From contig NZ_JADCBG010000066.1 of NCBI RefSeq assembly GCF_020253645.1, positions 1 through 64,000 on the forward strand: a stretch of 64,000 nucleotides of DNA, given 5' to 3'. The notes under the pieces are model-generated. The model was not told the DNA's origin and did no database searches. It saw only the letters and a list, made by a program, of their open reading frames with translations. Of this stretch, positions 1 through 10,449 are shown piece by piece. This DNA is from Phenylobacterium sp. Its GTDB lineage: Bacteria; Pseudomonadota; Alphaproteobacteria; Caulobacterales; Caulobacteraceae. A program made the position numbers and the translations under genes. Position 1 is the stretch's first letter. Every line of letters starts with the position of its first letter.

Positions 1-2
1 AG

Positions 3-383
3 ATGTGGAACGAGACCCACAAGATGATCGATCCCGAGATCGCCCTCACCGTCACCTGCGTGCGGGTGCCGGTCATGGTCGGCCATTCGGAGTCGGTGAA
101 CATCGAGTTCCACGAGCCCCTCGACGAGGACGAGGCCCGCGACCTGTTGCGCAACAGCCCGGGTCTGATCGTCATCGATCAGCGGAACGACAAGGGCTAC
201 ATCACGCCCAAGGAGGCCCAGGGCGAGTTCCCGGTCTTCGTCAGCCGCATCCGCCGGGACCCCACCGTCGAGAACGGCCTCAACATGTGGGTCGTGGCCG
301 ACAACCTTCGGAAGGGCGCCGCCCTCAACGCCGTGCAGATCGCCCAGCTCCTCGATGAGCGGGGCCTGATCGGCGCCCGCTGA
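3..383 (+). CDS. asd: Aspartate-semialdehyde dehydrogenase, C-terminal part (5' truncated by window edge)
   Basis: Protein MWNETHKM...VTCVRVPVMVGHSESVNIEF...NPWVVADNLRKGAALNAVQIAQLL-type C-terminus typical of Asd. Confidence 0.93.
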   Translation: MWNETHKMIDPEIALTVTCVRVPVMVGHSESVNIEFHEPLDEDEARDLLRNSPGLIVIDQRNDKGYITPKEAQGEFPVFVSRIRRDPTVENGLNMWVVADNLRKGAALNAVQIAQLLDERGLIGAR

Positions 384-386
384 CGG

Positions 387-1298
387 GTGGTCGGGGAGGG
401 CTCGCCTTCGACTGAAAGCGCCTCCCGGGCCGCCTTGGGCGCGGGGGTTCTGTGTTATCTCTTCTGGGGCTTTTCACCCCTTTTCTTCCAGGCCATGGGC
501 CGGCTGGGCGCAGACTCCTGGGAGATCCTCGCCCACCGGGCGGTCTGGGGAACCCTGGCCGCCTGGGTCTTCGTCGTCCTCGCCCGCCAGGGCGCCCAGG
601 TGGCGGCGGTCCTGCGCTCTCCCCGGCTTCTGGGGATGCTCGCCCTGTCGGCCCTCCTGATCGGCGGCAACTGGGCCCTCTATGTCTGGGGCGTCAACGC
701 CGGTCGGGTCCTGGAGAGCAGCCTCGGCTACTATCTCACCCCCCTCCTGAACATGGCCGCCGGGGCGCTGATCTTCCGCGAGCGCTTCGACGCCCTGGGG
801 CTCGGCGCCATCGTCCTGGCCGGGATCGGTGTGGCCCTTCAGGGTGTGGCCCTGGGGCACTTTCCCTGGATGGCGGTGGTCCTGGCCCTGAGCTTCGGCG
901 CCTACGGCATCGTGCGCAAGCAGGTCCAGGCCGACGCCCAGACCGGCCTCTTCGTCGAGTGTCTCTTTCTGGCGGTCCCCGGCGGGCTCTGGATGGCGTA
1001 CCTGGCCCTGACCGGGCAGGGTCATGTGGATGATTCCCCCGCGGCGGCGGCCTGGCTGCTGGCGGCGGGGCCGATCACCGCCATTCCCCTGGTCCTCTTC
1101 GCCTGGGCGGCCCGGCGCATGCCCCTGTCGGCCATGGGCTTCCTGCAGTTCATCGGCCCGACCCTCGGCTTCGGCATCGGCCTGGCCCAGGGCGAACCTT
1201 TCACCGCCCTCAGGGGCGTATCCTTCGCCTTCATCTGGGCCGGGGCGGCGACCTACATCTTTGGCCTCTGGCGGCGGACCCGAACCCTCGGCGCCTGA
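387..1298 (+). CDS. rarD: EamA-family transporter, RarD-like
   Basis: ~300 aa multi-TM protein with N-terminal GVLCYLFWGFSPLFFQ and WNWALYVWGVNAGRVLESSLGYYLTPL-type RarD signatures; GTG start. Confidence 0.88.
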   Translation: MVGEGSPSTESASRAALGAGVLCYLFWGFSPLFFQAMGRLGADSWEILAHRAVWGTLAAWVFVVLARQGAQVAAVLRSPRLLGMLALSALLIGGNWALYVWGVNAGRVLESSLGYYLTPLLNMAAGALIFRERFDALGLGAIVLAGIGVALQGVALGHFPWMAVVLALSFGAYGIVRKQVQADAQTGLFVECLFLAVPGGLWMAYLALTGQGHVDDSPAAAAWLLAAGPITAIPLVLFAWAARRMPLSAMGFLQFIGPTLGFGIGLAQGEPFTALRGVSFAFIWAGAATYIFGLWRRTRTLGA

Positions 1299-1397
1299 CG
1301 GGCGCTTGCGTATTCCGCCCCCGCGTCTATCGATGTCCCGCAATGAACGGTCGTCCTCGGGACTTCGGCGACGTCTGTGCATTTCCGGAGGAATTCC

Positions 1398-2636
1398 ATG
1401 GCCCGCACCCAGTTCGGCGCCTTCCTGGCGCCCCACCATCCCATCGGCGAGCATCCCCGGCTCCAGTTCCGGAACGACATCAAGTTCGCCGTGCGGCTCG
1501 AGGAGCTGGGCTTCGACGAGTTCTGGGTGGGCGAGCACCATTCCACCGGCTGGGAGATGATCGCCTCCCCCGAGCTCTTCCTCGCCGCCGTCGGCGAGCA
1601 TACCGGCCGGATCCGGCTGGGGACGGGGGTGATCTCCCTGCCCTACCACCACCCCTTCAACGTCGCCCAGCGCATGGTGCAGCTGGACTACATGACCGGC
1701 GGGCGGGTGATCCTCGGCACCGGCCCCGGCGCCCTGCCCTCCGACGCCCACACCCTGGGCATCGATCCCATGACCCAGCGCGACCGGCAGGACGAGGCCA
1801 TCGGCGTGATCAAGCGCCTGCTGGCCGGCGAGCGGGTCACCCACGAGAGCGAGTGGTTCACCCTGCGCGATGCGCGCCTCCAGCTCCTGCCCCTGCAGGA
1901 GGAGATGGAGATGGTGGCGGCCTCCTCCGTCAGCCCCTCGGGCATGACCCTGGCCGGCAAGCATGGCATGGGCGTCCTGTCCATCGGCTCCAACTCCGAG
2001 GCGGGCCTCGCCGCCCTGCCCACCCAGTGGGGCTTCGCCGAGGAGGCCGCCGCCAAGTCGGGCAAGGTCATCGACCGCAAGAACTGGCGGGTCCTGATGT
2101 CATGGCACATCGCCGAGACCCGCGAGGAGGCCCGGGCCCAGGCGGCCAAGGGCCTGATGCACTGGCACAACGAGTACCAGGTCGGCACCCTGATGCGGCC
2201 CGGCGCGGCGCCGTTTATCTCGCCGGAACAAGCGCTTGAGCAGACCGTCGATGTCGAGGGCGCGGCCGCCGTCATCGGCACGCCGGATGACCTGGTGGCC
2301 GCCATCCGCAAGCTCCAGGCCAGCTCCGGCGGCTTCGGCGTGGTGCTCGGCTTCGTCCACGACTGGGCCAACCGCGAGAACACCCTGCGCAGCTGGGACC
2401 TGGTCGGCCGCTACGTCATCCCCGAGATCAACGGCTTCCTCGACGGCTATCGCGACTCCCGAGCCTTCGTGATCGAGAACCGCGAATGGTTCGACCGGGC
2501 CGGCCAGGCGGTGATGAGCAAGATCATGTCGCACGAGGGCGCCGCCGCGGCGCTGAAGGCGGGGATGGAAGCCGGCGTGGCCATGCGCTCGCCCAACGCC
2601 CCCGACCTGAACAAGGCGGCCAAGGGCCTGAAGTAG
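1398..2636 (+). CDS. LLM-class flavin-dependent oxidoreductase (luciferase-like monooxygenase)
   Basis: MARTQFGAFLAPHHPIGEHP..., EFWVGEHHSTGWEMIASPELFLAAV; strong RBS (ggaggaattcc) before ATG 1398. Confidence 0.9.
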   Translation: MARTQFGAFLAPHHPIGEHPRLQFRNDIKFAVRLEELGFDEFWVGEHHSTGWEMIASPELFLAAVGEHTGRIRLGTGVISLPYHHPFNVAQRMVQLDYMTGGRVILGTGPGALPSDAHTLGIDPMTQRDRQDEAIGVIKRLLAGERVTHESEWFTLRDARLQLLPLQEEMEMVAASSVSPSGMTLAGKHGMGVLSIGSNSEAGLAALPTQWGFAEEAAAKSGKVIDRKNWRVLMSWHIAETREEARAQAAKGLMHWHNEYQVGTLMRPGAAPFISPEQALEQTVDVEGAAAVIGTPDDLVAAIRKLQASSGGFGVVLGFVHDWANRENTLRSWDLVGRYVIPEINGFLDGYRDSRAFVIENREWFDRAGQAVMSKIMSHEGAAAALKAGMEAGVAMRSPNAPDLNKAAKGLK

Positions 2637-2700
2637 GGGGTCTCAGGGTCGCTTCAGGGTTCCCTCCGGGCGACTGGGGCCAGGAAACGCCCCGGCGCCG

Positions 2701-4092
2701 TCAGTAGCGGTAGTGCTCGGGCTTGAAGGGCCCGGCCACCGGCACGTTGATGTAGGCGGCCTGGTCATCGGTCAGCCGGGTCAGCTTGGCCCCCAGCTTC
2801 TCCAGGTGCAGGAGGGCCACCTTCTCATCGAGGTGCTTGGGCAGGGTGTAGACCTTCTTCTCGTAGGCCTTCCCATTGGTCCACAGCTCGATCTGGGCCA
2901 GGGTCTGGTTGGTGAAGGAGGCGCTCATCACGAAGCTGGGGTGGCCCGTGGCGTTGCCCAGGTTCACCAGCCGGCCCTCGGACAGGACGATGATCTTCTT
3001 GCCGTCCGGGAACTCCACATGGTGGACCTGGTCCTTGATCTTGTCCCAGCGGTAGTTGCGCAGGCCCGCGATCTGGATCTCGGAATCGAAGTGGCCGATG
3101 TTGGCGACGATGGCGTTGTTCTTCATCCGCCGCATGTGGTCGACGGTCAGGACGTCCTTGTTGCCCGTGGCGGTGACGAAGATGTCGGCCTTGTCCGCCA
3201 CGTCCTCCATGGTCTGGACTTCATAGCCCTCCATGGCCGCCTGCAGGGCGCAGATCGGGTCGATCTCGGTGACGATGACCCGGGCGCCGCCGTTGCGCAG
3301 GCTGGCCGCAGAGCCCTTGCCCACGTCGCCATAGCCGAGGACCACGGCGACCTTGCCCGAGAGCATGACGTCCGTGCCCCGGCGGATGGCGTCCACCAGG
3401 CTCTCGCGGCAGCCGTAGAGGTTGTCGAACTTGGACTTGGTGACGCTGTCGTTGACGTTGATGGCCGGGAAGGGCAGCTCGCCCCGCTCGGCCATCTGGT
3501 AGAGGCGGTGGACCCCCGTGGTGGTCTCCTCGGAGACGCCGCCGATGGCGTTGCGGATGGCCGTGTAGAAGCCGGGCTTCTCCTTCAGGTACCGCTTCAT
3601 CACGGTGTAGAGGGCTTCTTCCTCCTCGTTCTGCGGGTTGGCGAGGACCGAGGGGTCCTTCTCGGCCTTGGGGCCCAGCACGCAGAGCAGGGTGGCGTCG
3701 CCGCCATCGTCGAGGATCAGGTTGGGATAGCCGCCGTCGGCCCACTCGAAGATGCGGTGGGCGTAGTCCCAGTACTCCAGCAGGGTCTCGCCCTTCGTGG
3801 CGAAGACCGGCGTGCCGGCGTCGGCGATGGCCGCCGCGGCGTGGTCCTGGGTGGAGAAGATGTTGCACGAGGCCCAGCGCACCTCGGCCCCCAGGGCCTC
3901 CAGGGTCTGGATCAGGACCGCCGTCTGGATGGTCATGTGCAGGGAGCCGGCGATGCGGGCGCCCTTCAGGGGCTGGGAGGGGCCGAACTCGGCGCGCACG
4001 GCCATCAGGCCGGGCATCTCGGTCTCGGCGATCGCGATTTCCTTGCGGCCGAACTCAGCCAGGGAAATGTCCTTCACCACATAGTCGGTCAT
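2701..4092 (-). CDS. ahcY: Adenosylhomocysteinase
   Basis: [33 protein letters not shown]...[14 protein letters not shown]...[20 protein letters not shown]...FKPEHYRY. Confidence 0.98.
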   Translation of the reverse strand: MTDYVVKDISLAEFGRKEIAIAETEMPGLMAVRAEFGPSQPLKGARIAGSLHMTIQTAVLIQTLEALGAEVRWASCNIFSTQDHAAAAIADAGTPVFATKGETLLEYWDYAHRIFEWADGGYPNLILDDGGDATLLCVLGPKAEKDPSVLANPQNEEEEALYTVMKRYLKEKPGFYTAIRNAIGGVSEETTTGVHRLYQMAERGELPFPAINVNDSVTKSKFDNLYGCRESLVDAIRRGTDVMLSGKVAVVLGYGDVGKGSAASLRNGGARVIVTEIDPICALQAAMEGYEVQTMEDVADKADIFVTATGNKDVLTVDHMRRMKNNAIVANIGHFDSEIQIAGLRNYRWDKIKDQVHHVEFPDGKKIIVLSEGRLVNLGNATGHPSFVMSASFTNQTLAQIELWTNGKAYEKKVYTLPKHLDEKVALLHLEKLGAKLTRLTDDQAAYINVPVAGPFKPEHYRY

Positions 4093-4133
4093 GTCGGGAT
4101 TCCTTTCGCGCGCGGCGTCGCAGCTCGGGGAAA

Positions 4134-4162
4134 CCTATAGACCTCAGGCCAGAGTCCTGCAA
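4134..4162 (-). promoter_or_regulatory. Predicted ahcY promoter: -35 TTGCAG (4157-4162), -10 TATAGG (4134-4139), 17-bp spacer
   Basis: Sigma70-like hexamers with exact 17-bp spacing about 40-70 nt upstream of the ahcY ATG. Confidence 0.55.
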
Positions 4163-4166
4163 CTGG

Positions 4167-4186
4167 ACATAAAGATTGCTTTATGT
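4167..4186. promoter_or_regulatory. Perfect inverted repeat ACATAAAG-ATTG-CTTTATGT, candidate operator of ahcY
   Basis: 8-bp perfect arms, 4-nt spacer, AT-rich in a GC-rich background; ends 4 bp upstream of the predicted -35. Confidence 0.7.
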
Positions 4187-5590
4187 GAGGGGTCCGGTCG
4201 AAGTCTCCAGAAGCTGGCGGACCGCCCGTCCCGCCCGGGCGCGGGCGCCCCGGCGGCGGCCCTGCGACGTCAGGCGTTCGGCCTCGCGCCTTGCGGGCCG
4301 GGTCAGGTCCAGGCCCGCAAGGCGCGCCCGGGCGGCTTCGGCGTCATTGTCGGCCCCGAGGGCGTCCTGGGCCTTGCGGAGGGCGGGGACGAGGTCGCTC
4401 CGCAGGCCTCCCCACTGCGGAAGGTCCAGGCTCTCCAGGGCGTAGCGCAGGGCCTTGATGCGCAGCCGAAGGTCGTGACGGCCAGCGGAGTCGAGATCGT
4501 CGAACCGCCGTCCCAGGCGGCGGATCCGCCGCCAGCGCCGCGCCAGGTCCCCGGCCAGGGCGGCGGCCGGCGCGGCGGCGCCCTCGGCCTCCCGCCAGGC
4601 CCCCGCCTCGCCCAGGGCGAGGACGTCCAGAAGCACCCTCCGGGCGGGGGCGGCCTCCAGCCTCCGGACCAGAACGGCAGCGGCCGCCTGACGCGCGGCC
4701 CCGAGCTCTGCGAAGAGGACCCCGGCCGGATCGGCGGCGGCGCGCAGGACGTCCAGCTCCCGGGTGGCGGCGCAGGCGCGGGCCAGGTCGCGCAGTCCCC
4801 GCCGGACCGCCGTCGTCTCCGAAGGCCGAAGCCGCCGGCGGAAGACGGCCAGCAGACTCCGGAGGCGCCGGAGCGCCACCCTCAGGCCATGAACCGCCTC
4901 GGGGGCGGGATCCGCCCCGGCCGCCTGAATCCGGGCGCATGCGTCCGACAGGGCCGATAGCAGGGCGCGCCGGAGCGCCTCGCCGGAGGCGAGGCCGGCG
5001 GGCGGAGGGACCGAGACTTCGCCGCCGGCCAGCCGGTAACCGCGGTCGGACTTGGACCGGAGGGAGAGGGTCAGGGGAAGGTCGGCGGCGAGGTCGACGG
5101 CGAGGGCGAAGAGGTCGCGCACATCGCCGGAGATCAGCTCAAGCTCGGCCTCGCAGACGATGTCCCGCGCCCCGTCCGCGAGAATCTCGCCCTGGTCGAG
5201 CGCCAGTTCGATCCGCGACCCGCCCCGGAGCACCTCGCAGGCGCGCCGTCGCACCTGGACGGTGAAGCGGGGGATGAGGCTTCCGGTCTCCCCGTCCGAA
5301 AGCAGGGCCCGCAGATCGTCGCCGTCCAGGTTCAGCCGGCCCGGCGAGGTCTCCACCTCCGCTTCGCGGCGGGCCAGCCCCGTCCCGCTCTTCAGGGTCT
5401 GGACGGTGCGCCCCGAGTCGTCGGTCCGAAGCCTCAGGGCGGCCCCCCGGGCGGCGAGGGCGTCCCCGGGGGTGTCGTAATAGACCGACACCAGGCGGCG
5501 GTCCCGGCCGGGCCCGGTGAAGACGCGGGCGGCAAGGGCCTCCAGGGTCCCGGCCGTACAGGCGAACTTGATCTCCACCTCGGGCGTCAT
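4181..5590 (-). CDS. CYTH and CHAD domain-containing protein (inorganic triphosphatase-like)
   Basis: N-terminal MTPEVEIKFACTAG..YYDTPGDALAARGAALRLR (CYTH), then VHGLRVALRRLRSLLAVF (CHAD). Confidence 0.88.
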   Translation of the reverse strand: MTPEVEIKFACTAGTLEALAARVFTGPGRDRRLVSVYYDTPGDALAARGAALRLRTDDSGRTVQTLKSGTGLARREAEVETSPGRLNLDGDDLRALLSDGETGSLIPRFTVQVRRRACEVLRGGSRIELALDQGEILADGARDIVCEAELELISGDVRDLFALAVDLAADLPLTLSLRSKSDRGYRLAGGEVSVPPPAGLASGEALRRALLSALSDACARIQAAGADPAPEAVHGLRVALRRLRSLLAVFRRRLRPSETTAVRRGLRDLARACAATRELDVLRAAADPAGVLFAELGAARQAAAAVLVRRLEAAPARRVLLDVLALGEAGAWREAEGAAAPAAALAGDLARRWRRIRRLGRRFDDLDSAGRHDLRLRIKALRYALESLDLPQWGGLRSDLVPALRKAQDALGADNDAEAARARLAGLDLTRPARREAERLTSQGRRRGARARAGRAVRQLLETSTGPLT

Positions 5591-5603
5591 GACCCCTCCG
5601 GGG

Positions 5604-5876
5604 CTATTCGTCTTCTCCGAAACGCGCAGCGACCAGGGCGACCAGGGCGGCGATCGCCGCCTCGGCGTCAGCGCCCCTGGCGCTGATGTCGATGCAGCAG
5701 CCGGGCCCGGCCGCCAGCATCATGAGGCCCATGATGGATCTTGCGTCCACCTCGGCGCCGTCCTTGGCGACACGGATGTCGGCCTTGAAGGCCGAGGCGG
5801 TCTTGACGAACTTGGCGGAGGCGCGGGCGTGGAGGCCGCGCTTGTTGATGATCTCGACCCTCGCCTCGGCCGTCAC
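5604..5876 (-). CDS. ptsH: HPr-family phosphocarrier protein
   Basis: VEIINKRGLHARASAKFVKTAS...SIMGLMMLAAGPG; GTG start at 5876 overlaps the TGA of the upstream EIIA gene. Confidence 0.93.
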   Translation of the reverse strand: MTAEARVEIINKRGLHARASAKFVKTASAFKADIRVAKDGAEVDARSIMGLMMLAAGPGCCIDISARGADAEAAIAALVALVAARFGEDE

Positions 5877-6277
5877 TTGTCCCCCGCCAGGACGTAGGAG
5901 GCGACGGAGATGTATTTCCGCCCGGCCTCCTGGGCCTGGGCCACGCAGTCGGCCAGACACAGCCGCGACCGCACGCTGGCCAGCTTGATCAGCATGGGCA
6001 GGTTGAGCCCGGCGATCACCTCGGCCCGGGTCTCTTCCATCACGGAGATGGCGAGGTTGGAGGGCGTGCCGCCGAACATGTCCGTCAGGAGGATGACGCC
6101 CTGGCCCGCCTCCACCCTGCGGCAGGCGGCGAGAATGTCGCGCCGGCGCTGCTCCATGTCGTCCTCGGGCCCGATGCAGATGGCCGAAATCCCCGACTGG
6201 GGCCCGACCACATGTTCCATGGCCAGGAGAAACTCCTCGGCGAGACGGCCGTGGGTCACGATGACGAGGCCGATCAT
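5873..6277 (-). CDS. PTS EIIA component (mannose-type fold)
   Basis: MIGLVIVTHGRLAEEFLLAMEHVVG..GVILLTDMFGGTPSNLA. Confidence 0.92.
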   Translation of the reverse strand: MIGLVIVTHGRLAEEFLLAMEHVVGPQSGISAICIGPEDDMEQRRRDILAACRRVEAGQGVILLTDMFGGTPSNLAISVMEETRAEVIAGLNLPMLIKLASVRSRLCLADCVAQAQEAGRKYISVASYVLAGDK

Positions 6278-6287
6278 GAGAAGGCTT

Positions 6288-6779
6288 TCAAGGGGCTGTC
6301 TCACCCGTTGCAGGCGCCCGCGGCGCCGGAAGGCGATCTTGATACGACTCTTCCGGCCCGGCTCCAAGACGGCAAAGCGCTTCCTGCAGCCGGTGTGGCG
6401 CCGAGGCGTCTGTCAGGCGCAGGCGAAGGCGGGGAACCGCGACGCCGGCCAGGATCAGGACCTCCGGCTCGGGCATCCTCTCCGGCGTTCCCGCCTCCAT
6501 GACGAGGTCGATCCGGCAGAAGTCGAGGGCCGGCGTGCGCAAGACGCCCTGGCCCCGGATCTCCAGCAGCTCGCGAAGGGGGTCGGCCGCCCGCCCGAAG
6601 AGATGTCCGCCGCTGGACCAGACCAGGGTCCTGTCGTCGGCGACCAGCCGGAACCCCATGCCAAGGGCGCGGAGGGCGAGGTCGCTCTTGCCTGACCCCG
6701 AGGGCCCGAGAACGAGAGCCCCGCGCCAGCGTCCCCCCGCCCGCAGCGCCAGCAGCCCCGCGTGAAGGACCGGGCTCAA
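6288..6779 (-). CDS. hprK: HPr kinase/phosphorylase, short alphaproteobacterial form
   Basis: P-loop LVLGPSGSGKSDLALRAL, DDRTLVW, IRGQGVLR; probable TTG start overlapping chvG stop (start uncertain; ORF extends to 6860). Confidence 0.85.
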   Translation of the reverse strand: MSPVLHAGLLALRAGGRWRGALVLGPSGSGKSDLALRALGMGFRLVADDRTLVWSSGGHLFGRAADPLRELLEIRGQGVLRTPALDFCRIDLVMEAGTPERMPEPEVLILAGVAVPRLRLRLTDASAPHRLQEALCRLGAGPEESYQDRLPAPRAPATGETAP

Positions 6780-8347
6780 GACCGGGACCTCAGGGGAAGA
6801 CGCACGACGAAACGCGCGCCCAGCCTCTCGCCGTCGGGGCCGATCCGGTTTTCGGCCCAAAGAACCCCGCCCTGTGTCTCGACGATCTGGCGGGCGATGG
6901 ACAGGCCGAGGCCGGAGTTCCCGCCGAACGCCGCGCCGGGGGGGCGGGAGGTGTAGAACCGCTGGAAGATGGTCTCCAGGTTCTCCGGCGGTATGCCCGG
7001 GCCGTCGTCATCCACCCGCACCTCGGCCCAGCCGCCCTCGCGGACCAGGGACAGGCGGACGGTCGCCTCCGGCGGGCTGAAGGACCGGGCGTTGTCGACC
7101 AGGTTGCGGAACACCTGGCCGGCGGGCCCCTCGCGCCCCAGGACGGGCGTGTCCCCTTCCGCACCCTCGAGCGTCACCTGCGGCTCACCCTCCCGGCGGG
7201 ATGCGGCGTAGGTCTGGACGATGTCCTCGAGAAGCCGACCAAGGTCGAAGGGCCTCGGCGTCTCCCGGGACAGCTCTGCATCGAGCCGGGAGGCGTTGGA
7301 GATGTCGGTCACCAGCCTGTCCATCCGCTGGATGTCCTGGCGGATGATCCCGTTCAGACGCGCCCGGGCCTCCGGATCGGACACCAGGTCGAGGGTCTCC
7401 ACCGCCGAGCGCAGGGAGGTCAGGGGGTTGCGGATCTCATGGGCGACATCGGCGGCGAAACGCTCGATGGCGCCCATCCTCTCGGACTGGGCGTCGGTCA
7501 TGGCCTCCAGGGCCCGGGTCAGGTCGCCCAGCTCGTCCTTTCGCCGGGAGAGGTCGGGAAGGGAGATGGAGCGGACCCGGGACAGGCGGACCCGGTCGGC
7601 GGCGCGCGCCAGCCGCCGTACGGGCAGGGCGATGAGGCTCGCCAGAAGGGTCGAGGACAGGAGCGCCACCCCGACCGACAGAAGGATGAACGGGGCGAGG
7701 GCCGCCCTCTGCCGGGCGATGATGCTGTCGACATCATCGGCCTCGACGGTCAGGACGCCCAGGACGGCCTGGACATGCCGGACGGGAAAGGAGACCGAGA
7801 CCACGCGCCCCTCCGGGTCGGCGCGCCGGACGCCCGAGACGCGTCGTCCCTCGAGGGCCTGGCGGACCTCGGACCGCAGGGCCTCCTGCCCCGGAGTGGC
7901 GGCGGACCGCTCTTCCGTCGTCTCCCGCGCGGCGCCCCTGGGACGGACCGGCGGCAGGGGTTTCTGTTCCACCCGGTCCGCGATCCAGTCGCTGTCCGCG
8001 ATGAGCTGCCCCTCGGCGTCGAAGAGCCGCGCCCTCTGGACGCCGGGGTTGGCCAGAAGCCGCAGGATCTCGCTGGCCTGGGCGACGTCGAGGGCGGGAA
8101 CGGGCTCGCCCACCGTGGCCGCCTGGTCGATCAGGGTGGCGATCAGCTCGCCCTGGGTGGTGAGGCTGTCGATCCTAGCCTCCACCAGCCCCCGTCGCAG
8201 TTCATTGAGGACCAGCGAGCCGACGATCAGGATCGCCAGGCCCAGCAGGTTGAGAGCCAGAATCAGCCGGACAAGCCGCGACGAGGGGGGCCCGCGCCAA
8301 AGGCGACGGGGCGGCTCAGGACTCGCGGTACCGGTATCCGACGCCAT
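6776..8347 (-). CDS. chvG: Sensor histidine kinase, ChvG-like
   Basis: TM-sensor-HAMP-HisKA ([23 protein letters not shown])-HATPase architecture next to ChvI-like regulator and hprK. Confidence 0.88.
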   Translation of the reverse strand: MASDTGTASPEPPRRLWRGPPSSRLVRLILALNLLGLAILIVGSLVLNELRRGLVEARIDSLTTQGELIATLIDQAATVGEPVPALDVAQASEILRLLANPGVQRARLFDAEGQLIADSDWIADRVEQKPLPPVRPRGAARETTEERSAATPGQEALRSEVRQALEGRRVSGVRRADPEGRVVSVSFPVRHVQAVLGVLTVEADDVDSIIARQRAALAPFILLSVGVALLSSTLLASLIALPVRRLARAADRVRLSRVRSISLPDLSRRKDELGDLTRALEAMTDAQSERMGAIERFAADVAHEIRNPLTSLRSAVETLDLVSDPEARARLNGIIRQDIQRMDRLVTDISNASRLDAELSRETPRPFDLGRLLEDIVQTYAASRREGEPQVTLEGAEGDTPVLGREGPAGQVFRNLVDNARSFSPPEATVRLSLVREGGWAEVRVDDDGPGIPPENLETIFQRFYTSRPPGAAFGGNSGLGLSIARQIVETQGGVLWAENRIGPDGERLGARFVVRLPLRSRS

Positions 8348-9020
8348 AGAGGGTTTCGATCGCGTCGAAATCGGGGTCGACCTCCCGGAACTTGCGCCGC
8401 ATGCGCTTGATGTGACTGTCGATGGTGCGGTCATCGACATAGACCTGATCGTCGTAGGCCGCGTCCATCAGGTTGTCCCGGCTTTTCACGAAGCCCGGCC
8501 GCTGCGCCAGGGCCTGGATCAGCAGAAACTCCGTCACCGTCAGCTTCACCGGAAGCCCGTTCCAGAGACAGTCGTGGCGGCCGGGGTCCAGGGTCAGCCG
8601 GCCGCGCCGGAGGGCCCGCGAGGCGACCTCCGAGGCGTCCTCCTCCTCGGGGGCCCCGGCGCCGGCCCGGCGCAGCACCGCCTTGACCCTCTCGATCAGG
8701 AGCCTCTGGCTGAAAGGCTTGTGCATGTAGTCGTCGGCGCCGAGGTTGAAGCCGAGCAGCTCGTCGATCTCGTCGTCCTTGGAGGTCAGGATGATGACCG
8801 GAACATCCGAGGTGCGGCGCAGCCGGCGAAGCACCTCCATGCCATCCATCCGCGGCATCTTGACGTCGAGAATGACCAGGTCCGGCGGATCGTTCTCAAG
8901 GGCCGCGAGCCCCGACGCTCCGTCGTGATAGGCCTTTACGGCGTGCCCCTGGCTCTCAAGCGCAAGGCTCACCGAAGTCACGATGTTTTCGTCGTCATCC
9001 ACCAGGGTGATCCGGGCCAT
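8316..9020 (-). CDS. chvI: Response regulator, ChvI-like (OmpR family)
   Basis: [26 protein letters not shown]...[37 protein letters not shown]. Confidence 0.92.
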   Translation of the reverse strand: MARITLVDDDENIVTSVSLALESQGHAVKAYHDGASGLAALENDPPDLVILDVKMPRMDGMEVLRRLRRTSDVPVIILTSKDDEIDELLGFNLGADDYMHKPFSQRLLIERVKAVLRRAGAGAPEEEDASEVASRALRRGRLTLDPGRHDCLWNGLPVKLTVTEFLLIQALAQRPGFVKSRDNLMDAAYDDQVYVDDRTIDSHIKRMRRKFREVDPDFDAIETLYGVGYRYRES

Positions 9021-9130
9021 GGCTCGCGTCTGTTCTGTTTCGTCGCCGACTCGACCCTAGTGCCTGATCGGTCCGGATGGAACCATCTCGACGCCCCGCG
9101 GGGGCGCCTTTCGCCCGGGCGGGCGGGCCC

Positions 9131-9889
9131 TCAGCCCGCCGCGCCGCCGGGTCCGGCCGGGGCCTCCCAGGGCGCCGCCGCCGGCTCCATCGCGCCGAAG
9201 ACCGACCGGAAGGCCGTCCGCAGGGCGTCGTCGGCGTCGTCCATCGTGCAGGTGAGCCCGAGGTCCGCGAGGCTTGTCACCCCGAAATCGGCCTGGCCGC
9301 AGGGGATGATGCCGGAGAAGTGGCCGAGGTCCGGCTCCACATTGAGCGAGACGCCGTGATAGGAGACCCACCGCCGGACCTTCACCCCGATGGCGGCGAT
9401 CTTGTCCTCGCGCGGGGGTGCGCCGGGTTCGCGGCGCTCGATCCAGACCCCGACCCGCCCCTGACGGATCGCGCCATCCACCGCGAATTGCGCGAGGGCC
9501 TCCAGAATCCAGGCCTCTAGGGCCGATACAAAGGCGCGCACGTCCCTGCCGCGGGCCGACAGGTCCAGCATGACATAGGCCACCCTCTGGCCGGGGCCGT
9601 GATAGGTGTACTGGCCACCCCTCCCGCTCGGGAAGACCGGGAAGCGCCCGGCGTCCAGAAGGTCGGAGTCCCGGGCGGACACGCCCGCCGTGTAGAGCGG
9701 CGGATGCTCGAGCAGCCAGACCAGCTCGCCCGCCTCGCCGCTGGCGATGGCCGCCACCCGGGCCTCCATGGCGGCCACCGCCTGAGGATAGGGGACCTGT
9801 CCCGGGGACACCGCCCAGCCACAAGCCGCCCCGTCCCGCCGCCCGAGGCGCGGGGCCGGAATCGCTGGGCTTAACCTCTGGTCAATCAT
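9131..9889 (-). CDS. lipB: Lipoyl(octanoyl) transferase
   Basis: [49 protein letters not shown]. Confidence 0.93.
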   Translation of the reverse strand: MIDQRLSPAIPAPRLGRRDGAACGWAVSPGQVPYPQAVAAMEARVAAIASGEAGELVWLLEHPPLYTAGVSARDSDLLDAGRFPVFPSGRGGQYTYHGPGQRVAYVMLDLSARGRDVRAFVSALEAWILEALAQFAVDGAIRQGRVGVWIERREPGAPPREDKIAAIGVKVRRWVSYHGVSLNVEPDLGHFSGIIPCGQADFGVTSLADLGLTCTMDDADDALRTAFRSVFGAMEPAAAPWEAPAGPGGAAG

Positions 9890-9994
9890 GTTGGGTTCAG
9901 TGTGGGGGTCGCCGAAGCCGGGCGCAAGCCGGCGCCGGTGCGGCTCAGGGCCTGTTCCCCGCGGCCGCCGCCAGCTTTCTCCAGAGGTCGATCC

Positions 9995-10249
9995 TTGGGC
10001 CAGATCAACGCCGTCAACATCGAGCTTTCGGTGGTCATTGGCCGGTCGCACATGCCCATGGCGCAACTGCTGCGCATGGGTCGCGGCGCGGTGATTCCCC
10101 TGGACGCCGCCGTCAACGACGAGGTGTGGATCCTCGCCAACAACCACCCGGTGGCCCGCGGCGAAATCCAGATCAACGACGACAGGATCGCCGTGACGGT
10201 CACGCGGGCGGCCGACGTCTACGACTTCATGGCCGGTTCCGGCTTCTGA
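9995..10249 (+). CDS. FliN/SpoA-domain flagellar motor switch-like protein
   Basis: [66 protein letters not shown]; likely TTG start at 9995 after AGAGG RBS. Confidence 0.8.
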   Translation: MGQINAVNIELSVVIGRSHMPMAQLLRMGRGAVIPLDAAVNDEVWILANNHPVARGEIQINDDRIAVTVTRAADVYDFMAGSGF

Positions 10250-10299
10250 TCGTGCTTCACAAAGCCGTCGGGCTTTGCTAGGCCCCCCGCTCACCACGA

Positions 10300-10384
10300 G
10301 CGGTCGTGGCGGAATTGGTAGACGCGCAGCGTTGAGGTCGCTGTGGGGCAACCCGTGGAAGTTCGAGTCTTCTCGACCGCACCA
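10300..10384 (+). tRNA. tRNA-Leu, anticodon GAG, CCA encoded
   Basis: Acceptor GCGGTCG/CGACCGC, anticodon stem cagcg-TTGAGGT-cgctg, long variable arm, GTTCGAGTC T-arm, 3' ACCA. Confidence 0.95.
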
Positions 10385-10449
10385 GTGAGCCAGAGAGTCC
10401 GGGGACAGGGTCCGATCAGTCACGCATAGCGCCGGGAGGGCAGGTCCGC

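Noticed and set aside
4093-4180. SAH or SAM riboswitch in the ahcY leader
   Set aside because: Predicted promoter leaves only a ~35-nt leader, and the conspicuous structure is a DNA palindrome upstream of -35 rather than a transcribed aptamer
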